Positions 33,387 to 43,125 are shown, counted from the stretch's first letter. The stretch is 64,000 nucleotides of DNA from Acidimicrobiia bacterium (GCA_030584185.1 CP129495.1:1-64000), one strand, 5' to 3'. A program made the numbers and translations. Notes: generated from the sequence alone by a model not told the origin.

Positions 33387-35645
33387 ATGCCATCGCGCAA
33401 GTCCTCCCGCCGGGGCAACGGGCGGGCCGGGACTGCCCGGAGCACCAAGAAGGCGGCTCCCACGACGCAGCGGTCGAAGCTGGCGACGCTGCGGGAACGG
33501 ATCCGCAGCGGGTTCGGCCGGCACACCGATGACCTGTGGGGTGTCCTCCTGGTCCTGGGTGGAGTCCTGGTCGCCCTTTCCTATTTCGACCTTGCCGGCC
33601 CCGTCGGCCTGGGCACCGTCGCCGCGTCGTCGCTCCTGTTCGGAGTGTGGGGGTACGCCGTGGCACCGCTCCTGGTCGGCATCGGGGTGTTGCTGCTGGT
33701 GGTGAACCGTCCCGAGGACCTGCGGCGGCTCGTGGCCGGTGCCGTCGTCACATTCGTCGGCTCGCTCGCCATGTTCCACCTGATGACCGGAGCGATTTCG
33801 CTCGCCGCCTCCCTCGATCTGGTCAGGGAGCGGGGTGGGGCGGTGGGCTCGGTGATCGCCTTCCCACTGCGGCGAGTCATCGGCTTCTGGGGTGCCATGG
33901 TCGTGCTGTTCGCCATCATCGGCCTCGGAGTCCTGCTGCTGACACGAACCACGGTCGGGGAGGCCCTGCGGGCCGTGGGCACCGGTTCCGCCTCCGCCTG
34001 GCGAAGGCTGCGTGGCAGTGCCAAGCGCCGCCGTCCGGTGGTGGAGGTGCGGGTGTCGGAGCCGCCGCGCCCCCGCCTGGTCCCGGTTCCTTCGGATCAG
34101 ACACCGGTGGCGGCCGACCGGCCCACGCCGCAGCGCCCGCCGGCGCGCCCTGCGCCCCGCCCCGCGCCTCCTTCTCCAAGACCCGAGAAGCGGGGCTATT
34201 CGCTACCGCCTCTGGAGCTGCTCTCCCTGGGCGGGGGAGCCGGTCACAGCAAGAAGGCCCTCGACGAGACGGCGCAGGAGCTGGAGGACACCCTCATCCA
34301 GCACGGTGTCGATGCCAGGCTCACCCGCATCGTGCCCGGGCCCACCGTGACCCGCTACGAGATCGAGCTCGCCCCCGGGGTCAAGGTCGCCCGGGTCACC
34401 TCGCTCGCCCACGACATCGCCTACGCCCTGGCCACCCCGGACGTGAGGATCCTGGCCCCGATCCCCGGGCGCAGCGCCATCGGCGTGGAGGTTCCCAACC
34501 GGCGTCGGCAGCTGGTCACCCTCGGCGACATCCTGCGCAGCCCCGAGGCGAAGGAGGCCACGCATCCCCTGGAGGTGGCCCTGGGCATGGACGTCTCCGG
34601 ACGCCCCCAGATGATCAGCTTGAGCGAGCTGCCCCATGTGCTCATCGCCGGCGCCACCGGGGCGGGCAAGTCCTCGTGCATCAATGCCATCGTCACCTCG
34701 CTGCTGATGCGGACCACACCCGAGGAGGTGCGGCTGATCCTGGTGGATCCCAAGCGGGTGGAGATGGGTCAGTACAACGACGTCCCGCACCTCCTCACCC
34801 GGGTGATCACCAACCCGAAGAAGGCGGTCGACGCCCTGCAGTGGGCGGTGCGGGAGATGGACCGCCGCTACGACCTGCTGGCCGCCGCCGGGGTGCGCGA
34901 CGTCATCGGGTACCACGAGAAGTTCGATCGGGCGATGCTCGACGAGGACGGCCGGTTCGATCGGTTTCCCTACGTGGTCGTGGTCGTCGACGAGCTCAAC
35001 GACCTGATGATGGTGGCGGGCAGGGCGGTCGAGGATGCCATCGTCCGCATCGCCCAGATGGCCCGGGCGGTCGGCATCCACCTGGTCATCGCCACGCAGC
35101 GGCCGTCGGTGGATGTGATCACGGGTGTCATCAAGGCGAACATCCCCTCGAGGATGGCGTTCGCCGTGGCCTCCCAGGCGGACAGCCGTGTGATCCTCGA
35201 CCTCTCCGGAGCGGAGAAGCTGGTCGGGCTGGGAGACATGATCGTGGTCACGGCGCGCGACCCCAAGCCGGAGCGGATCCAGGGGGCGTGGGTGGCCGAA
35301 GAGGAGATCCACGCCGTCGTCGACTTCGTGCGCGAGCAGCGGGCTGCCGAGTACGCCGAGGAGGTCCTCGACGTGGTCGAGGCCGCCGCCGGCGGTGAAG
35401 ACGACTACGACGGTGAGGACGGCGATGTCATTCGTCAGGCGATCGAGCTGGTGGTGCGATCACAGCTGGGCTCGACGTCGATGCTGCAGCGCAAGCTGCG
35501 AATCGGCTTCGCCCGGGCGGGCCGTGTCATGGACATCCTGGAGAGCCGCGGGATCGTGGGTCCCTCCGAGGGCTCGAAGGCGCGCCAGGTCCTCATCACC
35601 CCGGACGAGCTGGACGCCATCCTCGGCGAAGCGGTGGACGTCTGA
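33387..35645 (+). CDS. ftsK: DNA translocase FtsK/SpoIIIE
   Basis: The 752-residue protein has four N-terminal membrane helices (about residues 50-190), a Pro/Arg-rich linker, and the motor. Elements are PGPTVTRYEIELAPGVKV (alpha domain), Walker A GATGAGKSS near 425, DPKRVEMGQYNDVPHL, Walker B VVVVDELNDLMM and the arginine-finger region RPSVDVITGVIKANIPSR. The C-terminal gamma winged helix (about 670-740, STSMLQRKLRIGFARAGRVM) would read KOPS-like sites. It pumps DNA across the division septum and activates dimer resolution. It stands outside the mobile element and is chromosomal. Confidence 0.95.
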   Translation: MPSRKSSRRGNGRAGTARSTKKAAPTTQRSKLATLRERIRSGFGRHTDDLWGVLLVLGGVLVALSYFDLAGPVGLGTVAASSLLFGVWGYAVAPLLVGIGVLLLVVNRPEDLRRLVAGAVVTFVGSLAMFHLMTGAISLAASLDLVRERGGAVGSVIAFPLRRVIGFWGAMVVLFAIIGLGVLLLTRTTVGEALRAVGTGSASAWRRLRGSAKRRRPVVEVRVSEPPRPRLVPVPSDQTPVAADRPTPQRPPARPAPRPAPPSPRPEKRGYSLPPLELLSLGGGAGHSKKALDETAQELEDTLIQHGVDARLTRIVPGPTVTRYEIELAPGVKVARVTSLAHDIAYALATPDVRILAPIPGRSAIGVEVPNRRRQLVTLGDILRSPEAKEATHPLEVALGMDVSGRPQMISLSELPHVLIAGATGAGKSSCINAIVTSLLMRTTPEEVRLILVDPKRVEMGQYNDVPHLLTRVITNPKKAVDALQWAVREMDRRYDLLAAAGVRDVIGYHEKFDRAMLDEDGRFDRFPYVVVVVDELNDLMMVAGRAVEDAIVRIAQMARAVGIHLVIATQRPSVDVITGVIKANIPSRMAFAVASQADSRVILDLSGAEKLVGLGDMIVVTARDPKPERIQGAWVAEEEIHAVVDFVREQRAAEYAEEVLDVVEAAAGGEDDYDGEDGDVIRQAIELVVRSQLGSTSMLQRKLRIGFARAGRVMDILESRGIVGPSEGSKARQVLITPDELDAILGEAVDV

Positions 35646-35690
35646 GCGGCGGCGGGTCCACCGGCACACCCCGATAGCATCCCCTGGTCC

Positions 35691-36731
35691 ATGGAACCGC
35701 TGCGCATCCTCGATCCCTCTGGCAGGCTGGTCGGCGAACCTCCTGTCGACGCCGCCGAGGTCCGCCGGCTCTTCGAGGCGATGGTGACGGCGCGAACCTA
35801 CGACCGGAAGTCGTCTGCCCTGCAGCGGCAGGGAAGGCTCGCCACGTATGCGCCGTTCGAGGGGCAGGAAGCCGCCCAGATCGGGGCGACGGCAGCGCTT
35901 CGCCGCGACGACTGGCTGGTGGCGACCTACCGCGACGCAGCCGCCATGTGGATGCAGGGGTACACCTTCGAGGCTCTGTTCCTGGGGCGGATGGGCGACG
36001 AGCGGGGAGGGTCTCCGCCGGCAGGTGTCGGCGTGCTGCCTCCCTCGATCACGGTGGGAGCCCACATGATCCATGCCGTCGGGCTCGCCTGGGGCGAGCG
36101 GCTCCTGGGTGGCGATCGAATCGCCATGACGTTCTTCGGCGACGGTGCCACCTCGGAGGGTGATTTTCACGAGGCGATGAACTTCGCCGGGGTGTTCCGC
36201 ATCGGGACGGTGTTCGTCTGCCAGAACAATGGCTGGGCGATCTCGATGAGTCGGGATCGGCAGACCGCCTCGGCGACGATCGCCCAGAAGGCCGACGCCT
36301 ACGGCTTCCCCGGGGTTCTGGTGGACGGCAACGACCTGCTGGCGATGCTCGCCGCAGCGAGGGCGGCGGTGGAGCGCGCCCGCGCCGGCAAGGGCCCGAC
36401 ACTGATCGAGGCGCTCACCTATCGCATCGGCCCCCACACCACCACCGACGATCCCGGGCGCTACCGCGACGAGGCCGACGTCGCCGAATGGAGTGAGCGT
36501 GACCCACTGCTGCGGGTTCGGCGGTACCTGCAGGCGGCGGGCGAGTGGAGCGAGGATCGGGAGCGGGCGGTCGAAGAGGCAGCTGCCGCCGGGATCGAGG
36601 AGGCGGTGGTGCGCGCCGAGGGGCTGGCGCCCTTCGGCCCCGGGGCGGCGTTCGACCGGATGTACGCCCGGCCCACCGGCGCCCTCGAGGAGCAGCGCCG
36701 CCTCCTGCTCGAAGGTGAGGCCGGCCAGTGA
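35691..36731 (+). CDS. 2-oxoacid dehydrogenase E1 component, alpha subunit
   Basis: The 346-residue protein carries the thiamine-pyrophosphate motif GDGATSEGDFHEAMNFAG (from 150) ending in QNNGWAIS (about 178-185), and the phosphorylation-loop-like YRIGPHTTTDDPGRYR near 243. It is full length for the E1-alpha of pyruvate (PdhA-type) or branched-chain 2-oxoacid dehydrogenases, which decarboxylate the oxoacid on ThDP. The exact substrate is not decided. The E1-beta gene follows with a 4-bp overlap, and E2 follows that. No E3 is present in the window. Confidence 0.9.
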   Translation: MEPLRILDPSGRLVGEPPVDAAEVRRLFEAMVTARTYDRKSSALQRQGRLATYAPFEGQEAAQIGATAALRRDDWLVATYRDAAAMWMQGYTFEALFLGRMGDERGGSPPAGVGVLPPSITVGAHMIHAVGLAWGERLLGGDRIAMTFFGDGATSEGDFHEAMNFAGVFRIGTVFVCQNNGWAISMSRDRQTASATIAQKADAYGFPGVLVDGNDLLAMLAAARAAVERARAGKGPTLIEALTYRIGPHTTTDDPGRYRDEADVAEWSERDPLLRVRRYLQAAGEWSEDRERAVEEAAAAGIEEAVVRAEGLAPFGPGAAFDRMYARPTGALEEQRRLLLEGEAGQ

Positions 36732-37705
36732 GCGAGATGAACATGGCCCAGGCCCTCAACGACGCATTGGCGGTCGCCCTCGAGGCCGACCCCCGGGTGG
36801 TGCTCATCGGGGAGGACGTCGGGACCACAGGAGGGGTGTTTCGGGTCACCGACGGGCTGCAGCAGCGATTCGGCGACGAGCGGGTGATCGACACCCCGGT
36901 CGCCGAATCGGGAATCGTCGGGGCGGCCTTCGGGATGGCGATCGCCGGGATGCGTCCTGTGGCCGAGATCCAATTCCTCGGGTTCTCCTACCCCGCATAC
37001 GACCAGGTGGTGAGCCACGTTGGCCGAATCCGCAACCGGAGCAACCACAGGTTCTCGGCTCCCATGGTGATCCGCATCCCCTTCGGAGGGGGCATCGGTG
37101 CCGCCGAGCATCACAGCGAGGCCAGCGAGGCGATGTACGCCCACACTCCGGGGATCAAGGTTGTGGCGCCGGCCACGCCGGCCACCGCCAAGGGCCTGCT
37201 GCTGGCCGCCATCGAGGACGCCGACCCGGTGGTGTTCCTGGAACCGATCCGGGTGTATCGGGCGATCAAGGAGGAGGTCCCAGAAGGTCACTACCTGACA
37301 CCGATCGGTCGTGCCGAGGTCGTGAGGGAGGGGGCCGATGCCACGATCGTGGCCTACGGTGCGATGGTGCGCGACGCCCTGAAGGCGGCCGATGCGCTGG
37401 CAGCGGACTCGGTGGCGGTGGAGGTGGTGGATCTGCGCACGCTGTCGCCGATCGATGCGGCCACCGTGGTCGCCTCGGCGGTGAAGACCGGCCGGGTGGT
37501 CGCCGTCTCCGAGGGGCATCGCACCGCCGGGATCGCCTCGGAGATCGTCGCCATCGTCCAGGAGAAGGCCCTCTACTCGCTGCTGGCACCGGTCGCCCGG
37601 GTGACCGGATGGGACACCGTGGTCCCGCTCAAGAGAACCGAGCAGCATCACATCCCGTCGGTGGGGCGGATCGTGGCGGCGGTGCGCCGCACCCTGGAGG
37701 ATTGA
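36728..37705 (+). CDS. 2-oxoacid dehydrogenase E1 component, beta subunit
   Basis: The 325-residue protein matches E1-beta (transketolase-like): MNMAQALNDALAVALEADPR, the GEDVGTTGGVFRVTDGL loop, DTPVAESGIVGAAFGMAIAG, FRIPFGGG-like RIPFGGGIGAAEHHSEASE and the C-terminal transketolase domain (EVVDLRTLSPIDAATVVASA, VSEGHRTAGIASE). It completes the ThDP site together with E1-alpha. The stop shares a base with the E2 start (TGATG), so the three genes are translationally coupled. Confidence 0.93.
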   Translation: MSEMNMAQALNDALAVALEADPRVVLIGEDVGTTGGVFRVTDGLQQRFGDERVIDTPVAESGIVGAAFGMAIAGMRPVAEIQFLGFSYPAYDQVVSHVGRIRNRSNHRFSAPMVIRIPFGGGIGAAEHHSEASEAMYAHTPGIKVVAPATPATAKGLLLAAIEDADPVVFLEPIRVYRAIKEEVPEGHYLTPIGRAEVVREGADATIVAYGAMVRDALKAADALAADSVAVEVVDLRTLSPIDAATVVASAVKTGRVVAVSEGHRTAGIASEIVAIVQEKALYSLLAPVARVTGWDTVVPLKRTEQHHIPSVGRIVAAVRRTLED

Positions 37706-38880
37706 TGGCGTACGAGTTCCACCTGCCCGACATCGGTGAGGGCCTGGCCGAGGCCACGGTGGTGTCGTGGCTGGTCCCGGTCGGCGGGAGGGTGGGACTC
37801 GACCAGCCCATGGTGGAGGTGGAGACCGACAAGGCGGTGGTGGAGATCCCGGCGCCTCGCGCCGGGATCGTCCTGCACCACGGGGCGCCGGAGGGCGCCA
37901 CCGTCGCCGTCGAGTCCTTGCTGGTGGTGATCGGCGAGGAAGGGGAGGAGTGGGCTCCGGGAGAGACCCTGGCCGCGCCGCCTCCGGCTCGATCGGCGCC
38001 CGCCCCGCAGTCGTCACAGGCGGCGCCGATCGTGGGAAGCCTGGAAGAGGCCGAGGCGGGCACGCCGGCTCGAATCGGGCCACCAAAGGCGCTGCCTCTG
38101 GTCAGACGACTGGCGGCCGCACTCGGCGTCGACCTGGGCTCGGTGGGCGGCACCGGGCCGGGTGGGCGGATCCTTCGATCCGACGTGGAGGCCGCAGCCG
38201 GCGCCGCGAGCGGTCCGGTGGAGCGGGTGAAGATGTCGGCCACTCGCCTCGCCATCGCCCGCAACCTGACCAAGTCGTGGCAGGAGATCCCGCACGTCAC
38301 CACCTTCGGGACCGCCGACCCGACGGCCCTGCTCGCTGCTCGAGCCGCCTGGAAGTCGGCGCACGGCGAGTCGCTCCCGGTCGAGGCGCTGCTGATCGGG
38401 GCGATGGTGCCGCTACTGGAGGCACACCCCGAGTTCAACGCCGTCGTCGACGGTGATCATGTGGTGTATCGCAGGCACTACGACGTCGGTTTCGCCGTGG
38501 ACACCCCCGATGGCCTGATGGTGGCGGTGGTCCGTGGCGCCGACACCCTGGATGTGGCATCGATCGCCGGCGAGGTCCGAAGGCTCGCAGCCGCAGCCCG
38601 CGACCGGACCATCGCCGCCGCCGACCTGCGCCGGGCCACCTTCACGATCTCCAACATCGGGGCGGTCGGCGGCGGGTTCGGCACCCCGATCATCCCTTAC
38701 GGGACCACGGCGATCCTCTCGGTGGGCCGCGCCGAGGAGAAGCCGGTTGTCCGGGACGGGAAGGTGGTCGTGGGCCGGGAGTTGCCCCTGTCGCTCTCCT
38801 ACGACCACCGGGTGATCGACGGTGCCAAGGGACGGGTGTTCATGGCGGCGGCGGTGGAGGCGATCGAGGGGATCGAGTAG
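37705..38880 (+). CDS. 2-oxoacid dehydrogenase E2 component (dihydrolipoyl acyltransferase)
   Basis: The 391-residue protein has one N-terminal lipoyl domain with the lipoylated lysine K43 in EVETDKAVVEI, an Ala/Pro linker, a peripheral subunit-binding domain near 127-165 (ALPLVRRLAAALGVDL) and the catalytic acyltransferase domain ending in SLSYDHRVIDGAKG (H368). It accepts the acyl group from E1 and passes it to CoA. The lipoate-ligase-like protein at 3877-4626 could modify K43. The gene ends 24 bp before the remnant HNH gene at the element border. Confidence 0.93.
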   Translation: MAYEFHLPDIGEGLAEATVVSWLVPVGGRVGLDQPMVEVETDKAVVEIPAPRAGIVLHHGAPEGATVAVESLLVVIGEEGEEWAPGETLAAPPPARSAPAPQSSQAAPIVGSLEEAEAGTPARIGPPKALPLVRRLAAALGVDLGSVGGTGPGGRILRSDVEAAAGAASGPVERVKMSATRLAIARNLTKSWQEIPHVTTFGTADPTALLAARAAWKSAHGESLPVEALLIGAMVPLLEAHPEFNAVVDGDHVVYRRHYDVGFAVDTPDGLMVAVVRGADTLDVASIAGEVRRLAAAARDRTIAAADLRRATFTISNIGAVGGGFGTPIIPYGTTAILSVGRAEEKPVVRDGKVVVGRELPLSLSYDHRVIDGAKGRVFMAAAVEAIEGIE

Positions 38881-38904
38881 GCGGGGCCGGCCCGAGGACC
38901 TCCC

Positions 38905-38977
38905 TCATTTCCGCTGCGGGATCGGCGCCCGGTCGTGTGCGTCCCGGTGGTGCCGGCGGCACAGCAGGACCAGGTTG
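38905..38977 (-). pseudogene. C-terminal HNH fragment of the split DUF222/13E12 gene
   Basis: Read on the minus strand, the bases from about 38977 down to the TGA at 38905-38907 encode NLVLLCRRHHRDAHDR plus a short tail. This is the final half of an HNH nuclease motif (N-x-x-x-LC-x-x-HH). It has no start of its own. The missing N-terminal part lies 14.2 kb away at 53211-54234. Joining the two at the shared CAACC (minus strand) gives an uninterrupted LDNLVLLCRRHH. It is therefore the displaced 3' end of that gene. Confidence 0.88.
38973..38977. other. Left attachment-site core (GGTTG)
   Basis: The chromosomal side to the left reads as the C-terminal HNH codons. The element side begins GAGAGGGTC followed by an arm GGGTAGTCGCAC at 38987-38998. 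The arm is inverse-complementary, 10 of 12 bases, to GTGCAACTATCC at 53191-53202 near the other end. The central TT of the core is the likely crossover dinucleotide. Confidence 0.82.
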
Positions 38978-39039
38978 GAGAGGGTCGGGTAGTCGCACCA
39001 TCAGTCAGGCGAGACACGCCGCCCGACTACCGTCCCTTC

Positions 39040-40098
39040 ATGCCCGGACCGCGATCAACTTGCTACTTTCCGTTGCGATCTAACGCGCATGCGCTCGTTT
39101 CAGGAGGGCCTGCGAATTCTGTCCGGCGGAGGATCATGATCGCGGCTCTCCTCCACGACCAGGTGCTTCTCGAGGACGGCTTGTACGAACTCACCGCCGG
39201 ACCCTCGGGCTCATTCGAGTTCTGGATACCCGAACGCGACCGAGCGCCGGACCGATTTCAGACACCGAGCGAACGAGCTCGCCGAACGGGGTCACAACCG
39301 CTTGTCCTGGTCGGAACCCAAAAACCGCACATCGGTGACGAGCACCTGGGTTGGCAGCCGACGTTTCATCCGCTTAAGGCCGAACTCAAGAAGCCCTACC
39401 GCTGGATCGACTTCGCCACGCCGCGACTCAACTCCGAGGGCGCGCGTCTGCGGGACACGCTCACCAGGAGCCACCTGAACGACGCGCAGTTGCTTCCAAC
39501 CGAACCCCTCTTTGTTCGTAGGGCGGTCCTTGATGCTATGAACGCCGATGCGATCATCGCCATCGGACAAGGAACAGCCTTGAGCGTCGACCGATTCCAT
39601 TCGCTTCTCACCGCGCATCGAGTCCGTACTGGCCTTGCGACGCCCGTACGCGGGCCGCTTGCGGCCTCCGTGGTAGCTCCCCGGGACCTCACTTGGGATG
39701 AGGTGCACGAGCTGCGTGCCATGAATGGATTTCGCGAATGGCGCGCGGTCATTCGAGATGTCGAGAGAACCGCATTGACTTCTGGTCCGGACTTTGAGTC
39801 GGGCGTCCTAAGTGAGCTTGCAGCGAGAAGGGATCACGCGGTGGCGGCGCTGCTCGAGCTCCACAGAACAAGCCCCAAGCTCGCTCGAGCAGCAGGGTTC
39901 GCTGTAGGGGTCATCTCCACCGTGTTGGGCGTGCCTGCTGGGCTTGGACTTGCGGCGCCGCTGGCGGCGGATGTCGCGGCAAGTTCAGCCGTGGAATCCG
40001 CGATTTCGTATCGCTGGCTCACCTTCGACCTGGCGCTCAGACGTGCCAGTTCCGCGAAGGCCCGCTCGGTTACCGACAAGTCACGAAACCCCGCCTAG
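39040..40098 (+). CDS. Unknown protein, first gene inside the element
   Basis: The 352-residue product starts MPGPRSTCYFPLRSNAHALV (ATG at 39040) and has no family I can name. The first 150 residues look globular, with an ELTAGPSGSFEFW stretch. A Gly/Ala-rich hydrophobic segment at about residues 290-325 (AAGFAVGVISTVLGVPAGLG) may insert in a membrane. The rest is mixed helical. The frame is open further upstream, but those codons run across the attachment site. Codon use is less GC-biased than in the chromosome. It could be a cargo gene. No function is proposed. Confidence 0.6.
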   Translation: MPGPRSTCYFPLRSNAHALVSGGPANSVRRRIMIAALLHDQVLLEDGLYELTAGPSGSFEFWIPERDRAPDRFQTPSERARRTGSQPLVLVGTQKPHIGDEHLGWQPTFHPLKAELKKPYRWIDFATPRLNSEGARLRDTLTRSHLNDAQLLPTEPLFVRRAVLDAMNADAIIAIGQGTALSVDRFHSLLTAHRVRTGLATPVRGPLAASVVAPRDLTWDEVHELRAMNGFREWRAVIRDVERTALTSGPDFESGVLSELAARRDHAVAALLELHRTSPKLARAAGFAVGVISTVLGVPAGLGLAAPLAADVAASSAVESAISYRWLTFDLALRRASSAKARSVTDKSRNPA

Positions 40099-40273
40099 CT
40101 GAGTCCGGACGCGCCGGCGGCACCGCCGACGTCAAGAGCGTTAGGAGGATCGAGGCTCCGGCTGAGCCTGTCTTAGACAGGGCAGGAGGTCAACGTGACT
40201 CGCTTCAGACCTACGACTGTGGTGCGACATGGAGAGTGTCACAACCTTTGCGTGGCCGACTTAGGGTTACGGC

Positions 40274-40969
40274 ATGCCAAGAGTCAGCGCGCTCCGCTCA
40301 ACCCTCCCGAACTGGCTCGGCCTATGGGAGCCGTGGATGTCAGTCGTCGCGTTTCTGCTTGCGGTGGTCGCGTTGCCTGCCATCTTCCAGCAGTTCGGCG
40401 GCGCCGCCAGGGTGTGGTTTGAGTTCATACGACCTCCCCTGGCCGACATCAACAAGATCGCACTCATAGTTGAGATGACACTCCGGCCTCCGAGAAGGGC
40501 CCTGCGTTGGATGGGGGTCCATCGCAACACGAGCCAACAGGTGAGCGCGGGGTTTGCTGTGTTCGACATGAAGGGTGAAAACAACCGGACAGGCGGACTC
40601 ATTGTCCCCCTACTACAGACCGTAGGACGAAGTAACAGCAGTCCTGTTGGTCAGCCATTTGCTCTTCCGGTCGATCAACCCTTCGTTATGCAGATCGCCG
40701 TCAAGGTCCGAGGAGTGGACACATTCGGCGTAGTGCTCCCCAGCCCCAAGAACCTCTTGCTCCCGATCGGAACGTATCGCGTTGAGGTGTTCGGTCACAT
40801 TCGGGAGCGCGGCAAGACCTTCTACGCAGCGCGCTACCTGCTCTGCTCCGTGGACAACCTTGCCTGGGGAAAGGCAGCCAAACCCGTCATCAGGCGCAGG
40901 GGCGGCATCCGACCCAGCCGCGACTCCGTTGCTGTGCCCAGATGGAAGCAAGGGCAAACGCCCCAGTAA
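40274..40969 (+). CDS. Unknown protein with one N-terminal membrane helix
   Basis: The 231-residue product has a hydrophobic helix near residues 20-40 (WMSVVAFLLAVVALPAIF) and a soluble remainder with beta-rich segments (FAVFDMKGENNR, FVMQIAVKVRGV, GTYRVEVFGHI) that could form an immunoglobulin-like or small beta fold. The C-terminal tail is basic. I see no catalytic motif. It lies 175 bp after the preceding unknown gene on the same strand, and 216 bp before the convergent end of the ABC cassette. The ATG at 40274 is the first of the frame. Function unknown. Confidence 0.55.
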   Translation: MPRVSALRSTLPNWLGLWEPWMSVVAFLLAVVALPAIFQQFGGAARVWFEFIRPPLADINKIALIVEMTLRPPRRALRWMGVHRNTSQQVSAGFAVFDMKGENNRTGGLIVPLLQTVGRSNSSPVGQPFALPVDQPFVMQIAVKVRGVDTFGVVLPSPKNLLLPIGTYRVEVFGHIRERGKTFYAARYLLCSVDNLAWGKAAKPVIRRRGGIRPSRDSVAVPRWKQGQTPQ

Positions 40970-41185
40970 GTCCACTTGTTCGTCCTGTCGACGCCTGAAC
41001 AGCGGCACCCTCAGGGTAAGCCGGTCTTGAGGAGACCTGGCGCTGCGGGTGCCCAAGGTCGGGGATCGGCAGTTGGCGTGCTGCAGAGCGAGGTACGTCA
41101 GTACCATTCGGTCGTGCAACGAACTCGATGACCGGGATGTGACCACCGAACCCCACCGAAGGAGCATCACATCGACGAGTCCGTG

Positions 41186-42418
41186 CTAACCAACTCGGAG
41201 GGCATCAACGGGCTGCATGCGTGCAGCGCGCAATGATGGAAGTGAGCCCGATGCGAGACCGACAATCCCGCCGACGATGGGTCCGGCCGTTACGACCCAC
41301 AGATCCATCGCTGGCGTCCACCCTCGTTGCGCTGACACCACCACCGTCGTCGCGAGGCCGAGCGCCGCACCTGTGACACCACCGAATAGACCGATGAGTC
41401 CTGATTCAAGAACGAATTGAAGGGCGATGTGCTTCCGACGTGCTCCGACCGCCCGTCGAATGCCTATTTCATGAGTCCTTTCGAGCACAGAAGCAAGGGT
41501 CGTATGTGCAATTCCCAGAGCACCTGTGAGCAAGACCATCACCCCCAGTGCCACCGACAGCGACGCGAGATCCGCCGCGACCTTCTCTCTGAGGATTCGC
41601 GGCTCGGGAGGGATTGAGACCCGAAGCTGTCCGGGATCATTCGGCATGAGAGCGAGCGCGGCCTGTTCTGCGATCGTCGCCGCAGCGCCCGGCAGGGTCA
41701 GGATCTCGATCCGGCCGGGTTCGAGCAGTTCCCAAATCTCGCGTGCTGTGGACTCTGGCACGATTACAGCGTTGAGCAAGGACGCGTCGCGATCTACGTT
41801 GCCCAACACGCCAATGATCGTGAATGAGCGTTCGCCCACAAACACTGCCTGACGTTGGTCGACTCTGGTAATCCCGAGCCGATCAGCGGCGCCTCGACCA
41901 AGCACCGCAACACGGTCATGTCGCGCGTCGTGACCGGCATCAAAGAACCGCCCGGTTGACAATGTTGCCGCGATCGCGTTGAACGCGTCTGGAGACAGAG
42001 CAACGACCTCTACGCCCAGAACACCACCGACTTGGACGGGATCAGCGACCTGCAGAGACCGGATGCTTGCCTCCCCGACACTGACCACGGTCAAGGACCC
42101 CACGTCAACGACTCCGTACAGCCGACGCAGCTGGTCGTCCGCATTCCATGGAAGGAGGGCCGACTGCTCGTCGATGATCGAGTCGCTTCGACGTTCCACG
42201 GTGACGGCGGTAACGGATAGCAGGTTGAAGCTGCGTTCCACTTCCGCCCTTGCCGTACTCGCCAAACCGACGGTGGCTACGAGCGCTCCAATCCCGAGCA
42301 TGGTCCCAAGACTCGTCAAGAGGGCTCTGCCTGGTCGTGAGAGCGCACCGATCGCCGCTTCAGAGAGCAAGTCCCTCAGACGCATCTTCGACTTGAAGGG
42401 AGGGCCTGGGGACTTCAT
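41186..42418 (-). CDS. MacB/FtsX-type ABC permease of the element's export cassette
   Basis: The 410-residue membrane protein has the MacB/FtsX layout: one N-terminal helix (LLTSLGTMLGIGALVATVGLA, about residues 33-53), a long extracytoplasmic domain of about 220 residues, then three C-terminal helices. HEIGIRRAVGARRKHI near 315 is the FtsX coupling motif and the tail ends ARMQPVDALRVG. Such permeases do not make a channel through the bilayer but act by mechanotransmission on an adaptor. It is the last gene of a five-gene minus-strand cassette. Substrate unknown. Confidence 0.88.
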   Translation of the reverse strand: MKSPGPPFKSKMRLRDLLSEAAIGALSRPGRALLTSLGTMLGIGALVATVGLASTARAEVERSFNLLSVTAVTVERRSDSIIDEQSALLPWNADDQLRRLYGVVDVGSLTVVSVGEASIRSLQVADPVQVGGVLGVEVVALSPDAFNAIAATLSTGRFFDAGHDARHDRVAVLGRGAADRLGITRVDQRQAVFVGERSFTIIGVLGNVDRDASLLNAVIVPESTAREIWELLEPGRIEILTLPGAAATIAEQAALALMPNDPGQLRVSIPPEPRILREKVAADLASLSVALGVMVLLTGALGIAHTTLASVLERTHEIGIRRAVGARRKHIALQFVLESGLIGLFGGVTGAALGLATTVVVSAQRGWTPAMDLWVVTAGPIVGGIVGLASGSLPSLRAARMQPVDALRVG

Positions 42419-42420
42419 GT

Positions 42421-43125
42421 CTACGCCTCCGAGAGAGTTCCGTCGTCGAGGGTCAGGACTCGTGAAGCGCGGTTACCCAAGCGTGGATCGTGAGTGACAA
42501 TCACGACGGTGAGGCCATCAGAGTGCAGCTCGTCTATCAAGTCGAGCACCGTTCCCGCTGTGTCACTGTCGAGGTTCCCAGTGGGCTCATCGCACAACAG
42601 GAGGGACGGGGTTCTCGCGATCGCTCGAGCGATCGCAACCCGTTGGCGCTCTCCTCCCGAGAGGTCTCTGGACAAGAACTGCGATCTGAGATTGAGTCCG
42701 ACCCGCGAGAGGGCCTTCGTTGCGAGCGCTCGCCGCTCCCTTCGCGCAACCCCGCTGTACAACATGCCGACCATCACGTCATCCTCAGCGGTTCGATGTC
42801 TTGACAGGTGGTAGTCCTGGAACACGAAGCCGATCTCGTGGCCTCGGATGGCGGACCGTTCCGCATCGCCTAGATAAGCAACCTGATGCTCGAGGAATTC
42901 GTGGTCACCATCCGTGGGCTTGTCCAGGAGACCGATGATGTTCAGCAAGGTGGATTTCCCTGAGCCCGACCGCCCCCTAACGGCAATGTAGTCGCCACGC
43001 CACACTTCAAGGCTCACTCGGCGTAGGGCAGTCACGGGGCTACGCCCTGGGTAGATCCGGCTTACGCCAGACAGCCGTACGAGTGCCGACGCCTCGGTTC
43101 CACTAGCCACTGGGCGCTGTGCCAA
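42421..43125 (-). CDS. MacB/LolD-type ABC ATP-binding protein
   Basis: The 234-residue ATPase shows Walker A GRSGSGKST, the MacB/LolD-type IGFVFQDYHLSRHRTAEDDV, signature LSGGERQRVAIARA, Walker B LLLCDEPTGNLDSDT and the H-loop IVTHDPRLG. It pairs with the FtsX-type permease whose gene begins 2 bp after its stop. The ATG at 43125 lies 23 bp inside the adaptor gene's end. A later start (about residue 15) would remove the overlap, so the exact start is uncertain. Confidence 0.9.
   Translation of the reverse strand: MAQRPVASGTEASALVRLSGVSRIYPGRSPVTALRRVSLEVWRGDYIAVRGRSGSGKSTLLNIIGLLDKPTDGDHEFLEHQVAYLGDAERSAIRGHEIGFVFQDYHLSRHRTAEDDVMVGMLYSGVARRERRALATKALSRVGLNLRSQFLSRDLSGGERQRVAIARAIARTPSLLLCDEPTGNLDSDTAGTVLDLIDELHSDGLTVVIVTHDPRLGNRASRVLTLDDGTLSEA

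Noticed and set aside
33387-35645. FtsK/SpoIIIE as a conjugative TraB translocase of the element
   Set aside because: It lies 3.3 kb outside the element, has four membrane helices and a gamma domain, and sits in a housekeeping cluster.
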